Shown here piece by piece: positions 1 through 8,540 of a stretch of DNA of 64,000 bases; position 1 is the stretch's first letter; every line of letters starts with the position of its first letter. Source of the DNA: an uncultured Oscillospiraceae bacterium. Lineage in GTDB: Bacteria > Bacillota > Clostridia > Oscillospirales > Oscillospiraceae. The DNA lies in the NCBI GenBank assembly GCA_934567355.1, contig CAKTJC010000006.1, positions 40,035-104,034 on the forward strand, in the 5' to 3' direction. Below the pieces are notes generated by a model. The model was not told the DNA's origin, did no database searches, and saw only the letters and a program-made list of their open reading frames with translations. Both the position numbers and the translations under genes were made by a program.

Positions 1-14
1 AAGGAAAAAGGATC

Positions 15-1208
15 ATGTCGATTTTTTCCAGACGAATCGAGAAAACACCGCTCGGTATTTATGTGCATATTCCCTTCTGCAAGAGCAAATGCCAATACTG
101 CGACTTTTACTCTCTTGCCTGCAAGGATGACAATTTGATGGACAGCTACCTGGACGCCGTCTGCTCCCACATCAGGGAGGCGGGCGCGCTGGCGCCGGGA
201 TATAAGGTGGATTCCATTTACTTCGGCGGCGGCACGCCCAGCTATTTCGGCGGGGACGCCATCGCCATCATCATGACTGCCATCCGCCGGAACTTCGATG
301 TGACCGGCGATGCGGAGATCACCTTTGAGGCCAACCCCGATTCCGTCACCGACCGGCTGCTCCACCGCATGCGGGCGGAGGGCTTCAACCGGGTGAGCCT
401 GGGGGTGCAGGACGACCACGATGAGATGCTCAAAAAGCTGGGGCGTCCCCACACCTATGCCCAGACCGTGACGGCGTTCCAGCGCATCCGCAAGGCGGGC
501 TTCCGCAATGTCTCCCTCGACCTGATGTACGGCCTGCCCGGCCAGACGCTGACCCAGTGGCAGGAGACGCTGACCGACGTGCTGCGGATGAACCCGGAGC
601 ACTGCAGCTGCTACGGCCTGAAGATCGAGGAGGGCACCCCCTTCTATGAGATGAAGGATTCGCTGAACCTCCCCAGCGACGACACCCAGGCGGATATGTA
701 TCTGGCGGCGGTGGAGATCCTCCGCGACCGGGGCTTCCGGCAGTACGAAATTTCCAATTTCGCCCGCAAGGGCTTATATTCCCGCCATAACTACAAATAC
801 TGGACGGGCGGCGAATATCTGGGCTTCGGCCCCAGCGCCAGCTCCGATTTTGCGGGCAAGCGCTTTACCCTGATCGCAGACCTGCAGGGCTACATCAACG
901 GCATCCGCACCGGCGGGGACATCATGGACGATGTTCAGGAGATCCCGCTGCGGGAGCGGGCGGGGGAATACATCATGCTTCGCCTGCGCACCAACGCCGG
1001 CATTTCCGCGCAGGAATACGAGAGCACCTTCATGCTGCCCTTTGCGCCCCTTGAGGAGATCCTGCGCAAGCACGAGGCCTACGGCAGAGCCACGCAGAAC
1101 GGCGACGGCCGCTGGGCGCTGACCCCCAAGGGATACCTGGTATCCAACGACATCATCTCCGATCTGCTCATTGCCCAGGATGAGACGGGCTCCATGCGGC
1201 GGGGATAG
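15..1208 (+). CDS. hemW: HemW-like radical SAM protein (heme chaperone family)
   Basis: This 397-residue protein is a radical SAM enzyme of the HemW/HemN family. The [4Fe-4S] cluster motif C-x3-C-x2-C is visible near residue 22 (FCKSKCQYC), followed by the SAM-binding GGGTP segment (YFGGGTPS). Absence of the HemN-specific N-terminal extension and the length near 400 residues favour HemW, which is thought to hand heme to client proteins, over the true coproporphyrinogen dehydrogenase HemN. The C-terminal HemN-type segment (HNYKYWTGGEYLGFG) is intact. The ATG is preceded by an AAGGA ribosome site right at the window edge, so an upstream operon partner may lie outside the window. prmA starts 11 bases after the stop. 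Confidence 0.9.
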   Translation: MSIFSRRIEKTPLGIYVHIPFCKSKCQYCDFYSLACKDDNLMDSYLDAVCSHIREAGALAPGYKVDSIYFGGGTPSYFGGDAIAIIMTAIRRNFDVTGDAEITFEANPDSVTDRLLHRMRAEGFNRVSLGVQDDHDEMLKKLGRPHTYAQTVTAFQRIRKAGFRNVSLDLMYGLPGQTLTQWQETLTDVLRMNPEHCSCYGLKIEEGTPFYEMKDSLNLPSDDTQADMYLAAVEILRDRGFRQYEISNFARKGLYSRHNYKYWTGGEYLGFGPSASSDFAGKRFTLIADLQGYINGIRTGGDIMDDVQEIPLRERAGEYIMLRLRTNAGISAQEYESTFMLPFAPLEEILRKHEAYGRATQNGDGRWALTPKGYLVSNDIISDLLIAQDETGSMRRG

Positions 1209-1219
1209 GAGGAAACGCC

Positions 1220-2152
1220 ATGGCATGGCTGGAAATTACCATCAACACCGCTGCCCACCAGGTGGAGGCGGTGGCACAGGAGCTGACGAAGCGGGGCTTT
1301 TCCGACCTGCAGATCGAGGATCAGGAGGAATTTGAAACCTTCCTGGAGGAAAACCGCGCCTACTGGGACTATATCGACGAGGATTTTCAGAAAAGGCTCC
1401 AGGGGCTCTCCCGCATCAAGCTCTATCTGGAGGATACGGACGAAGAAGCTCTGCGCCGCCTGCGCGGCTATGCCGCCGGGGCGCAGCTGGAGCTTTCCGT
1501 CGCCCCCCTGCCCGATGTGGACTGGGCGGAGAGCTGGAAGGAAAATTACCCGCCCCAGGAGGTGGGGCAGCGGCTGCTGGTGCTGCCTTACTGGCTGGCG
1601 GAAGACTACCGGGGCGACCGGCTCCCGGTGATCCTTGACCCCGGCCTGACCTTCGGCACCGGGGCGCACCCCTCCACCCGCATGGTGCTGGAAAATATGG
1701 AGCGCCTGGTCGCCCCCAGGGCGAGCTGCCTGGATCTGGGCAGCGGCAGCGGCATTCTCTCCATCGCCGCGCTGCGGCTGGGCGCATCCAGAGCCGTGGG
1801 TGTGGACATTGACCCCAAGGCGGAGGACATTGCCCGGGAAAACGCCGCCTACAACGGCTTCGCCGCCCCGGCCTTCACTGCCCTCACCGGCAGCGTCACT
1901 GCCGATAAGCGCCTGATGCAGACGCTCACCGGCGAAAGCTGGGATGTGGTGCTGGTAAACATCGTGGCGGATGTCATCATCAGCCTCGCGCCGGTGCTTC
2001 CCCGCCTGATGGGGCAGGAGAGCACCCTGATCTGCTCCGGCATCTTGGATACCCGGCTGAACGATGTCACCGCCGCCCTCACCGCCGCCGGACTGCGGAT
2101 CACCTCCGTAAGCGCCCAGGAGGACTGGCGCTGTATCACCGCAAAGAAATAA
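1220..2152 (+). CDS. prmA: Ribosomal protein L11 methyltransferase PrmA
   Basis: PrmA methylates ribosomal protein L11 using S-adenosylmethionine. The 310-residue length is typical. The N-terminal L11-recognition region is followed by the family signature FGTGAHPSTRM (about residue 148), the SAM-binding motif LDLGSGSGILSIAA (about 171) and the NIVADV motif that replaces the usual NPPY of amino methyltransferases (about 242). The ATG has a GGAGG site seven bases upstream. It lies between hemW and the DUF4015-type gene with short gaps (11 and 10 bases), so the three are probably co-transcribed. Confidence 0.93.
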   Translation: MAWLEITINTAAHQVEAVAQELTKRGFSDLQIEDQEEFETFLEENRAYWDYIDEDFQKRLQGLSRIKLYLEDTDEEALRRLRGYAAGAQLELSVAPLPDVDWAESWKENYPPQEVGQRLLVLPYWLAEDYRGDRLPVILDPGLTFGTGAHPSTRMVLENMERLVAPRASCLDLGSGSGILSIAALRLGASRAVGVDIDPKAEDIARENAAYNGFAAPAFTALTGSVTADKRLMQTLTGESWDVVLVNIVADVIISLAPVLPRLMGQESTLICSGILDTRLNDVTAALTAAGLRITSVSAQEDWRCITAKK

Positions 2153-2162
2153 GGAGTACCCT

Positions 2163-3233
2163 ATGCGAATGACCTATAAAACCCGCCGCCGGATCCAGCG
2201 CATCGGCACCGTGGCGCTGATCCTGCTGCTGCTCATCATCCTGGTGGCCTTCTGCTGGAACATCTGGGTGGCGCGCTACGTTGTGTATACCCGCGACGGC
2301 GCCACGCTGGATTTCTCCCGCGATCCGCTGCCGGAGGTGAATGAATTCGTTTCCTCATCCCAGGCGACCCCGGCGGAGACCGTGCCCATCTTCTTTAACG
2401 AAGGCTCCGATTCCGTGGATCTGACCCAGGAGCTGTCGGCGCTCAACGGCTATTATATCGACTACGACATGCTCAAAAACACCAGTATGGATGAGATCAA
2501 GGCGGATCTGAACCGCCTGAAGGCTGGCACCGCCATCATGATCGAGCTCAAGGGCGGCTACGGCTCCTTCTACTATTCCTCCGGCCTTTCCGGCGCGGTC
2601 AGCTCCGCCAGCGTGAATGTAGCCGCCGTGGACGAGCTGATCCAGTATATCCGCCCCAAGGGCTTTTATATGATCGCCAAAGTCTCCGCCTTCCGGGATT
2701 ACGATTTCGGCAACCGCAACGTGACCTCCGGCCTGTATGTAAAGAGCCGGATCGGACTGTGGATGGACAGCGGCGGATGCTACTGGCTGGATCCCACCAG
2801 CGCCAATACCCTGGGCTGGGTCACCTCCGTTGTCAACGAGGTGAAGAACCTGGGCTTCAACGAGGTGATGCTGGATAATTTCCGCTTCCCGGCGGAGACG
2901 GATAAATATATCTTCAACGGCAATATGGACGAGGCCATTTCCTCCGCCGCCATCACCCTGGCGGCAAACTGCTCGTCGGATAATTTTGTGGTGTCCTTCT
3001 GCGGCGCCACCCCCAGCTTCCCCCTGCCGGAGGGACGCACCCGTCTGTATCTGGCCGATGTCTCAGCTCAGGATGTGGGCGCGAAGACCTCCCAGTTCAC
3101 TTATGAGAACCCCGAGGGTCGCCTGGTGTTCCTCAGCGACACCAACGACACCCGCTTCGATTCCTACAGCGTCCTGCGCCCCCTCTCCATCGCCGAAGGC
3201 CTGGAAGCCCAAAAGGCGGATATGGGGCAATGA
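2163..3233 (+). CDS. Membrane-anchored DUF4015-type putative glycoside hydrolase
   Basis: This 356-residue protein has an N-terminal membrane anchor (about residues 16-36, rich in Leu and Ile after a basic cluster) and an extracellular domain. The segment GFNEVMLDNFRFP near residue 230 matches the GFDEIQxDYxRFP signature of DUF4015 proteins, predicted TIM-barrel glycoside hydrolases of uncharacterised activity. The motif points to a catalytic acidic residue in the barrel. An AGGAG site supports the start. The stop overlaps the start of a 32-codon reading frame, which may be a coupled small gene or a displaced C-terminus. The substrate is unknown; a cell-wall or exopolysaccharide role is only a guess from location. 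Confidence 0.75.
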   Translation: MRMTYKTRRRIQRIGTVALILLLLIILVAFCWNIWVARYVVYTRDGATLDFSRDPLPEVNEFVSSSQATPAETVPIFFNEGSDSVDLTQELSALNGYYIDYDMLKNTSMDEIKADLNRLKAGTAIMIELKGGYGSFYYSSGLSGAVSSASVNVAAVDELIQYIRPKGFYMIAKVSAFRDYDFGNRNVTSGLYVKSRIGLWMDSGGCYWLDPTSANTLGWVTSVVNEVKNLGFNEVMLDNFRFPAETDKYIFNGNMDEAISSAAITLAANCSSDNFVVSFCGATPSFPLPEGRTRLYLADVSAQDVGAKTSQFTYENPEGRLVFLSDTNDTRFDSYSVLRPLSIAEGLEAQKADMGQ

Positions 3234-3328
3234 CCAATGAAGTGAACAGCCGCGAAGTCTATATGAAGGGCATCGACCACAGCTATTACTACGAGGGCTA
3301 CGCAGTTTTCAGATCCACCGAGCTGTAA
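3230..3328 (+). CDS. Small coupled reading frame (32 aa), possible displaced C-terminus
   Basis: A 32-codon frame starts inside the stop codon of the DUF4015-type gene (ATGA overlap) and ends just before a strong hairpin. The product is Tyr-rich (KGIDHSYYYEGYAVFRSTEL). The ATGA overlap is a classic translational-coupling arrangement. Equally, the frame may encode the original C-terminus of the upstream protein, separated by a frameshift or sequencing error. No family is recognised. Confidence 0.35.
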   Translation: MTNEVNSREVYMKGIDHSYYYEGYAVFRSTEL

Positions 3329-3355
3329 AACCGGAAGATCCCGCCAAGTCCAAAG

Positions 3356-3384
3356 CCGCCCGTACCGATTTTCGGTACGGGCGG
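3356..3384. terminator. Bidirectional hairpin between convergent genes
   Basis: A perfect 13-bp stem (CCGCCCGTACCGA with its complement, loop TTT) lies between the plus-strand DUF4015-type gene and the minus-strand rluD-like gene. A proper T-run is weak on both sides, so efficiency is uncertain, but position and stem strength suggest a shared terminator. Confidence 0.65.
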
Positions 3385-3390
3385 AAAAGT

Positions 3391-4296
3391 TTATCCCATC
3401 GCGTCCAGCTTGCGCAGGACTTCCTGAAAATAGTCCGGCAGCGGGGCGAAGACCATTACCGGGCGGCCGTCCCGGGGGTGGCGGAAGCAGAGGGCGCCGG
3501 CGTGGAGGCATTGGGTGTCTTGCCCCAGCTCCTTCTTTTTGTGGCCGTAGACCGTGTCGCCCAGGATTGGGTGGCCGATGTAGGCCATGTGGACGCGGAT
3601 CTGGTGGGTGCGTCCGGTTTCCAGGCGGCAGCGGATGTGGGTATAGCCGCGATAGCGCCGGATGACCTCCCAATGGGTGACGGCGGGCTTGGAATTGCGC
3701 TGGGTGACGCACATTTTCTTCCGGTCGGTGGGGTGGCGGCCGATGGGCGCATCCACGGTGCCGCTGTCCTCCTTCAGCACGCCGCAGACGACGGCCTCGT
3801 AGGTGCGCGCCATGGTGTGATCCACCAGCTGGGATGCCAGCACCGCGTGCGCCAGGTCGTTCTTTGCCACGGCCAGCAGGCCGGAGGTATCCTTATCGAT
3901 GCGGTGGACGATGCCCGGACGCAGTTCCCCGTTGATGCCGGACAGGCTGCCGCCCAGGGCGTAGAGCAGGCCGTTGACCAGGGTGTCGTCCGCATGTCCC
4001 GGCGCGGGATGCACCACCAGCCCCTTGGGCTTGTTGATGACCACCACGTCGTCGTCCTCATATGCAATGTCCAGCGGCATCTGCTTCGGCGCAACGTCGA
4101 TCTGCTTCGGCTCCGGCAGGGTGACTTCCACCCAGTCGCCGACGTTCAGCCGGTCATTTTTTTTGCCGGGCTTGCCCATCAGGCTGACGCAGCCCTCGTC
4201 CAGCAGCTTTTGGGCGGCGCTGCGGCTTAAATTCAGTTCGCTGCGGGCAAGGAAGGCATCCAGCCGCTCCCCGGCGGTGTCTGCGATCAGCCTCAT
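3391..4296 (-). CDS. RluD-family 23S rRNA pseudouridine synthase
   Basis: This is an RluA/RluD-type pseudouridine synthase of about 301 residues. An N-terminal S4 RNA-binding domain (LDAFLARSELNLSRSAAQKLLDEG) is followed by the catalytic motif HRIDKDTSGLL, whose Asp is the family's catalytic residue. The C-terminal part has the usual RTHQIRVHMAYIGHPILGD. I place the start at the ATG at 4296. It overlaps the lspA stop (ATGA) and has a GGAAGG site; an in-frame start further upstream would intrude into lspA. The lspA-rluD order is common in Bacillota. RluD would modify helix 69, but the exact target uridines cannot be told from sequence. Confidence 0.9.
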   Translation of the reverse strand: MRLIADTAGERLDAFLARSELNLSRSAAQKLLDEGCVSLMGKPGKKNDRLNVGDWVEVTLPEPKQIDVAPKQMPLDIAYEDDDVVVINKPKGLVVHPAPGHADDTLVNGLLYALGGSLSGINGELRPGIVHRIDKDTSGLLAVAKNDLAHAVLASQLVDHTMARTYEAVVCGVLKEDSGTVDAPIGRHPTDRKKMCVTQRNSKPAVTHWEVIRRYRGYTHIRCRLETGRTHQIRVHMAYIGHPILGDTVYGHKKKELGQDTQCLHAGALCFRHPRDGRPVMVFAPLPDYFQEVLRKLDAMG

Positions 4297-4769
4297 TTTT
4301 TCTCTTCCTTCCATATCCGTTTGTTGAAAAACACCAGGTGCACCATCAGCAGGATGCACCCGCAGGTGATGAAGCAGTCCGCCACGTTGAATACCGGAAA
4401 ATCCATGAATTCCGTCTCCAGCATGTCCACCACGTAGCCCAGCCGCGCCCGGTCGATGAGGTTGCCCAGCCCGCCGCCGTAGATGGCGGCAATGCAGAAC
4501 CGATCAAACCGGGTAAAGGCCATCTTTTTACGGAAGTATTCATAAAACACCGCTGCGGTGAACACCAGAAAAATCAGCACGAACAGCCACCGCATCCCCT
4601 GGAAGGAGGAAAACGCCGCCCCCTCGTTGCGCACATATGTAAGCCCCAGCACCCCGGGCAGGAATGCCTGATGCCCGTGCAGCGGGATGCCGCGCACCAC
4701 CAGCAGCTTGGTCAGCTGATCCGCCCCGGCGATGACCAGGGCGAAAAGCGCATAATATGCAAAAGCCAT
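4293..4769 (-). CDS. lspA: Signal peptidase II (prolipoprotein peptidase)
   Basis: LspA cleaves signal peptides of prolipoproteins at the cytoplasmic membrane. The 158-residue length and four transmembrane segments are typical. The conserved motifs are present: VRNEGAAFS (box with NxGxAF) near residue 48, and the two catalytic Asp motifs GNLIDRARLGYVVDM (about 100-115) and FNVADCFI (about 123). It is followed with an ATGA overlap by the rluD-like gene and preceded by a small membrane protein gene on the same strand six bases away. The three form a likely minus-strand operon. Confidence 0.95.
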   Translation of the reverse strand: MAFAYYALFALVIAGADQLTKLLVVRGIPLHGHQAFLPGVLGLTYVRNEGAAFSSFQGMRWLFVLIFLVFTAAVFYEYFRKKMAFTRFDRFCIAAIYGGGLGNLIDRARLGYVVDMLETEFMDFPVFNVADCFITCGCILLMVHLVFFNKRIWKEEKK

Positions 4770-4775
4770 GTATCT

Positions 4776-5180
4776 TTAGTTCTCCTTTTTCTTTGTGAAG
4801 GACATGATCAGCACCACCGCCCACAGGAACAGCGGCACCACGAAATAGTTGCTGCAGAACATGGGCGCGGATACGAGCCCCAGCAGGATGTGCATTGCCG
4901 TGCCCAGTCCCTCGCTGTAGGGCGCGGTCAGAATGTTGGCAATGAGCATCAGCTGAGTCAGGATCAGCGACGCCAGCGCAGCCATGCGCAGACGGCGCAG
5001 CAGCACCCGGTCGGAATGCCGCCTTGCCTCATACAGCAGCACCCCGGGGGGAACAAAGAAGAGCAGCGACAGAAGAAACAGCATTGCCCGCACAATTCCC
5101 TGCGGCTGCGGTATAAACCCCAGCCCGGCGCAGATAATATAGAAAACGCCCCAAAGCAGCCAAAGCGTCGATCTTTTCAT
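4776..5180 (-). CDS. Small integral membrane protein of unknown function
   Basis: About 134 residues with four predicted transmembrane segments (WLLWGVFYIICAGLGFI, IVRAMLFLLSLLFFVPPGVLL, ALASLILTQLMLIANIL, YFVVPLFLWAVVLIM) and a basic tail (TKKKEN). I chose the ATG at 5180 because an AGAGG site stands seven bases before it; an in-frame ATG at 5198 is also possible. It is the first gene of the lspA-rluD operon. I do not recognise a named family. The fold and basic C-terminus do not indicate a function. Confidence 0.75.
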   Translation of the reverse strand: MKRSTLWLLWGVFYIICAGLGFIPQPQGIVRAMLFLLSLLFFVPPGVLLYEARRHSDRVLLRRLRMAALASLILTQLMLIANILTAPYSEGLGTAMHILLGLVSAPMFCSNYFVVPLFLWAVVLIMSFTKKKEN

Positions 5181-5282
5181 GGAAAGTCCTCTCTGCATAC
5201 AGATTTGTCATGCTATTCTACCCCAAACCCGGGAAAATTGCAAGGGAAAACCGCCGGAAACCCGGAAATAGCGAAAAAAAGC

Positions 5283-5311
5283 TGGACAGTTTGCCGCGGC
5301 TCTGCTATAAT
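5283..5311 (+). promoter_or_regulatory. Sigma-A type promoter of nrdR
   Basis: TGGACA (5283-5288) and a perfect TATAAT (5306-5311) are separated by 17 bases. The -10 box ends 33 bases before the nrdR start codon. No other gene start competes for it on this strand. Confidence 0.85.
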
Positions 5312-5344
5312 ATGGTAAATTTGACGAAGAGAGTGTGACCCGCC

Positions 5345-5800
5345 ATGAAATGTCCCTTCTGCGGAGAACAGGAAAGCAAGGTCGTGGATTCCCGCCATTC
5401 CGATGATGGCCTGAGCATCCGCCGCCGGCGGGAATGCATGGGCTGCCAGCGCCGCTTCACCACCTATGAGATCGTGGAGACCATGCCCATCATCGTGGTC
5501 AAGCGCAACGGCTCCCGCCAGAGCTTCGACCGCAACAAGATCATCAACAGCATGATCCGCGCCTTCGACAAGCGGCGGGTGGACGTGAACGACCTGGAGC
5601 GCATCGCCACCGAGATCGAGCAGGGCATCCAAAACAGCCTGGAGCGGGAGGTCAGCACCGAGCAGCTGGGCGAAATGGTCATGGAGCGCCTGAAGCCGGT
5701 GGACGAGGTCGCCTACATCCGCTTCGCCTCCATCTACCACCGCTTTCAGGATGCCAGCAGCTTCATGCGGGAAATCAGCAAATATCTGGAGGAAAAATAA
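5345..5800 (+). CDS. nrdR: Transcriptional repressor NrdR
   Basis: NrdR is the ATP/dATP-sensing repressor of ribonucleotide reductase genes. The 151-residue product has the N-terminal zinc ribbon (CPFCGEQESKVVDSR...ECMGCQRRFTTYE, four Cys) and then an ATP-cone domain (residues about 49-139) starting VVKRNGSRQSFDRNKI. The gene has its own promoter and overlaps the next start (TAATG). Two well-formed NrdR boxes occur 46 kb away, before nrdG (51664-51711), so a regulon target is visible in the same window. The zinc-ligand Cys residues are all present. Confidence 0.96.
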   Translation: MKCPFCGEQESKVVDSRHSDDGLSIRRRRECMGCQRRFTTYEIVETMPIIVVKRNGSRQSFDRNKIINSMIRAFDKRRVDVNDLERIATEIEQGIQNSLEREVSTEQLGEMVMERLKPVDEVAYIRFASIYHRFQDASSFMREISKYLEEK

Positions 5801-6324
5801 TGTTCCTGTCATCCACTGCAGCCACCGAGCTGCCCATCAATATTGACGTCAATGCCATCCGGCAGCTTTGGGAGGGCTTTGACCCCGCCTCGCTGCTGCC
5901 GAATATCGACAGCCTTGTGGGCAAGGTGCAGCTGGTGTGTACGCTGGCCATCCTCATTGCCCCGCTGATCATGCTGGGCATGGGCATTGCCTACCTGTTC
6001 TTTGCACCCAAGGAGGCCAATTATTATTTCGGCTACCGCACCGCCTTCGGCATGGGCAGCGTCTCCGCCTGGCGGCATACCCAGCGCCTGGCCGGATTGG
6101 TCTTCGGCATCCTGGGGCTGGTGCTCACCATCATGATGCTGCTGATCGCCATGACCCTCTCCGCCCGTGCCCCCATGGATATGGTGTGGCTGGCGGTCAA
6201 GTGCCTGCTGTGGCAGGGCGCCTTGGCGATGCTTGCCATCCTCGCCGTCAACAGCATCACCATGTACACCTTCGACTACAACGGCACCCGCCGGAAAAAG
6301 AAACACAAAAAAGCCTCTGCCTGA
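5800..6324 (+). CDS. SdpI/YhfL-like membrane protein
   Basis: This 174-residue protein has three or four transmembrane segments. The segment YYFGYRTAFGMGSVSAWRHTQRLAG is the conserved SdpI-family stretch (N/Y-x-GYRT...S...W...Q). SdpI in Bacillus gives immunity to the SdpC toxin, but most family members are uncharacterised. Its start overlaps the nrdR stop (TAATG), which suggests translational coupling. The C-terminus is strongly basic (RRKKKHKK). The homology assignment is good; a toxin-immunity role here is not supported by any neighbouring toxin gene. Confidence 0.75.
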   Translation: MFLSSTAATELPINIDVNAIRQLWEGFDPASLLPNIDSLVGKVQLVCTLAILIAPLIMLGMGIAYLFFAPKEANYYFGYRTAFGMGSVSAWRHTQRLAGLVFGILGLVLTIMMLLIAMTLSARAPMDMVWLAVKCLLWQGALAMLAILAVNSITMYTFDYNGTRRKKKHKKASA

Positions 6325-6331
6325 TACCCAA

Positions 6332-6587
6332 AAGCGGCTGCCCCACGGCAGCCGCTTCTGACTGTCGAAAAAGCCCTTGCGGGCTTTTTCGACAAACTTT
6401 CGCAGTCTGCTGCGCGCACGAGTTGTTCGCCATAGGCGAACAACTCGCACACTTGCAGCCTGAAATGTATTTTCTGTCAGGTACACGCCCCGACAGAAAA
6501 TGTTTTAACTTTATTTGCCGACCTCCGTCGGCAAACTCTGCGAGGCTTTTTCGACACGCTGAAGCGGCTGCCCCACGGCAGCCGCTT
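6332..6587. repeat. Structured multi-hairpin repeat, copy A, bracketed by duplicated terminator
   Basis: A 26-base hairpin (AAGCGGCTGCC, loop CCAC, complement) occurs at 6332-6357 and again exactly at 6562-6587. Between them lies a 204-base block made almost entirely of hairpins. These are a 12-bp stem TCGAAAAAGCCC, GAGTTGTTCGCC with its complement, TTTTCTGTC/GACAGAAAA and TTTGCCGAC/GTCGGCAAA. The block ends are inverted (GTCGAAAAAGCC ... GGCTTTTTCGAC). The same design with different stem sequences recurs at 13551-13878. No protein is evident in it. It lies between convergent genes. Confidence 0.8.
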
Positions 6588-6809
6588 TTCTCAGTGTGTC
6601 AAAAAGACTCGCGCAGTTCGCTGCTGACAGGCAGCGAATAAAATCAAATCATTTTCGGTCGTGATCTGTGCGCGAAATGGGATTTATCAAGGGGATTTTC
6701 CAAATGCGGTCACAGAAAAAGAGAAAACCAAACCGACAAACTGGAATTTGTCTATCACTTCGTAACCTAATCACCTTCCTCTTTACATCTTCATCAATCT
6801 GGGAAATGA
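6588..6809. other. Intergenic stretch without recognisable gene
   Basis: The 222 bases after the repeat hold no convincing gene. A short open frame on the plus strand (from 6668) has no family resemblance and looks accidental. Base composition becomes AT-rich here and stays so through the next gene. Confidence 0.5.
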
Positions 6810-7244
6810 TTAATAACCCCGACCGATTATTTCCCAGCTTTTTTTATCTGCCGTTTTCACTAAATGCCATTGCCAGTTGGTGTATGTATCATTAGGATTG
6901 AATCCACCATCTCCACCTTTTTCGTCTGTATCAAAGGTTGATAATACTACAATCAGTTCTTGATTATTTTCTTTGTGATACTTTTCAATTTCTTCTGCAA
7001 ATCTGTTTTCAACATCCTCGTCATAGCGAAGCTCAGTAAGTGTGCAACCCTCAAAATCTTTTGCAAATTTTTTCTCTATGACATCAAATGCTTCATTGAT
7101 TGAATTTTCACCATAGAGTGCAGAGTAACCAACAATACGATTGACATCTGATACATTTCCTCTATTTCCAGTCAATACGAGGACTGTTGCCACACTTAAA
7201 ATTACTAATACAGCACATATCGCAATTATGCTTTTCTTCTTCAT
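6810..7244 (-). CDS. Secreted/anchored DUF4829-like protein, AT-rich island
   Basis: About 144 residues. It begins with a signal or anchor sequence (MKKKSIIAICAVLVILSVATVLVL) and has an exported domain containing KDFEGCTLTELRYDED, then GGDGGFNPNDTYTNWQWHLVK and a GY end. These resemble DUF4829 proteins of clostridia, whose function is unknown. I use the ATG at 7244, which has an AAAGGAG site nine bases upstream; a longer in-frame start at 7448 would add non-signal-like sequence. The gene is clearly richer in A+T than all neighbours, a sign of recent acquisition. There is no evident operon partner. Confidence 0.7.
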   Translation of the reverse strand: MKKKSIIAICAVLVILSVATVLVLTGNRGNVSDVNRIVGYSALYGENSINEAFDVIEKKFAKDFEGCTLTELRYDEDVENRFAEEIEKYHKENNQELIVVLSTFDTDEKGGDGGFNPNDTYTNWQWHLVKTADKKSWEIIGRGY

Positions 7245-7433
7245 ACAATCACACTCCTTTGTCAAATTCCGATTTGCTGAACTGAATTCAATATAGCACA
7301 CACGAGCCGCAATAGCAATCAATCCGCAAGGATGCACATACTCACCACCTGAGAGGTGTGAGGGATTCTCTGAGCAATCAAGGCACAGTATACCACGTCC
7401 CGAAAGCCGCCGCAAGACGGGAAATCGCGGCAT

Positions 7434-7462
7434 TTGACTTCCCGGCATCGGGCGGTTAGAAT
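7434..7462 (+). promoter_or_regulatory. Promoter of the lacI-type gene
   Basis: TTGACT (7434-7439) and TAGAAT (7457-7462) are 17 bases apart, 34 bases before the start codon at 7497. Confidence 0.8.
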
Positions 7463-7496
7463 AGAAGGAGCGATCCTACGGAACGGAGGGAGAACC

Positions 7497-8510
7497 ATGG
7501 AAAAGCAGCGGGTGCGGATCTGCGACATTGCGCAGGAGCTGGGGCTGAGCACGGCCACGGTTTCCAATGTGATCCACGGAAAAACCAACAAGGTCTCCGA
7601 CGAGACCGTTCAGCGGGTGATGGCGCTGCTGGAGCAGCGACAGTATATCCCCAGCATGGCCGGCATCCTGCTTGCCCGGAACAGCTCGGGGATCATCGGC
7701 GTGTTTGTCAACGACCACGAAAAATACGGCGGGCATACCCTGGATGATTTTTTCATCTCCTCCTCCCTCAATGCCCTCTCCACCCAGATCGAGGGCAGCG
7801 GGCAGTTTATGATGGTGAAAAAAGCCAAATGTGCCGAAGAGATCATTCAGTTTGCCTCCATGTGGAATATGGACGGGATCGTGGTGATCGGGTTCTGCGC
7901 ACAGGACTACATGCAGCTTCGCAGTCACATGCGGATCCCCTTTGCGGTTTACGACGGCCTCTGCGAAACGCCCCGGGGCTTCCTGAACATCACCATCGAT
8001 AATGACAGCGGCGGGTATCAGGTGGGGTGCCACCTTCGCAGCCTGGGGCACAGGAAGGCGCTGTGCATTTCGGATAACGACGTGGGCATCGACCGGGAGC
8101 GCATCCGGGGCTTTTGGCGGGGCTTTGTGCCGGGGTGCGGGGAGCTGCTGCTGGTTCCCATGCAGCGGGAAGCGCGGTGGGCATTTTACCGCCGGAACCT
8201 GGATGCCCTGCGGGCGGTATCGGCGGTCTTCGCAGTCTCGGATGCCTATGCGGTCGACCTGATGTGCTTCCTGGCGGAGCAGGGGATCTTTGCCCCGGGG
8301 GATATTTCCATCGCCGGCTTCGACGATACCCCCCTGTGCGAAATGGTGCATCCCGCGCTGACCACCGTCCGGCAGGATGGCGCACTGCGCGCCAAAATCG
8401 CCGTGGAAGAGCTGCGCCGGCTGAAGGAGGGGCAGCAGACCTGCACCCAGATCATGCTCCCGGTCACCTTAGTGGTGCGCGGCAGCACGGGAATATGTAT
8501 ATGCAAATGA
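7497..8510 (+). CDS. LacI-family transcriptional regulator
   Basis: 337 residues. The N-terminal HTH (VRICDIAQELGLSTATVSNVIHGKTNKVSDETVQRV) and hinge (AL..RQYIPSMAG) are typical of LacI/GalR. They are followed by a periplasmic-binding-like effector domain containing GYQVGCHLRSLGHRKALCI and ISIAGFDDTPLCEMVHPALTTVRQ. The ATG at 7497 has a GGAGGG site; the in-frame ATG upstream lies between the -35 and -10 boxes and is unlikely. It precedes the MATE gene. A LacI-type palindrome (8541-8554) sits just before the MATE promoter, so the exporter is the likely target. The effector is unknown. Confidence 0.88.
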   Translation: MEKQRVRICDIAQELGLSTATVSNVIHGKTNKVSDETVQRVMALLEQRQYIPSMAGILLARNSSGIIGVFVNDHEKYGGHTLDDFFISSSLNALSTQIEGSGQFMMVKKAKCAEEIIQFASMWNMDGIVVIGFCAQDYMQLRSHMRIPFAVYDGLCETPRGFLNITIDNDSGGYQVGCHLRSLGHRKALCISDNDVGIDRERIRGFWRGFVPGCGELLLVPMQREARWAFYRRNLDALRAVSAVFAVSDAYAVDLMCFLAEQGIFAPGDISIAGFDDTPLCEMVHPALTTVRQDGALRAKIAVEELRRLKEGQQTCTQIMLPVTLVVRGSTGICICK

Positions 8511-8540
8511 CAAAATTGCACAAATTTTATTTGCATTTTT

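Noticed and set aside
6668..6895. Short open frame on the plus strand after repeat copy A
   Set aside because: No homology, no good ribosome site, and it overlaps the end of the real minus-strand gene.
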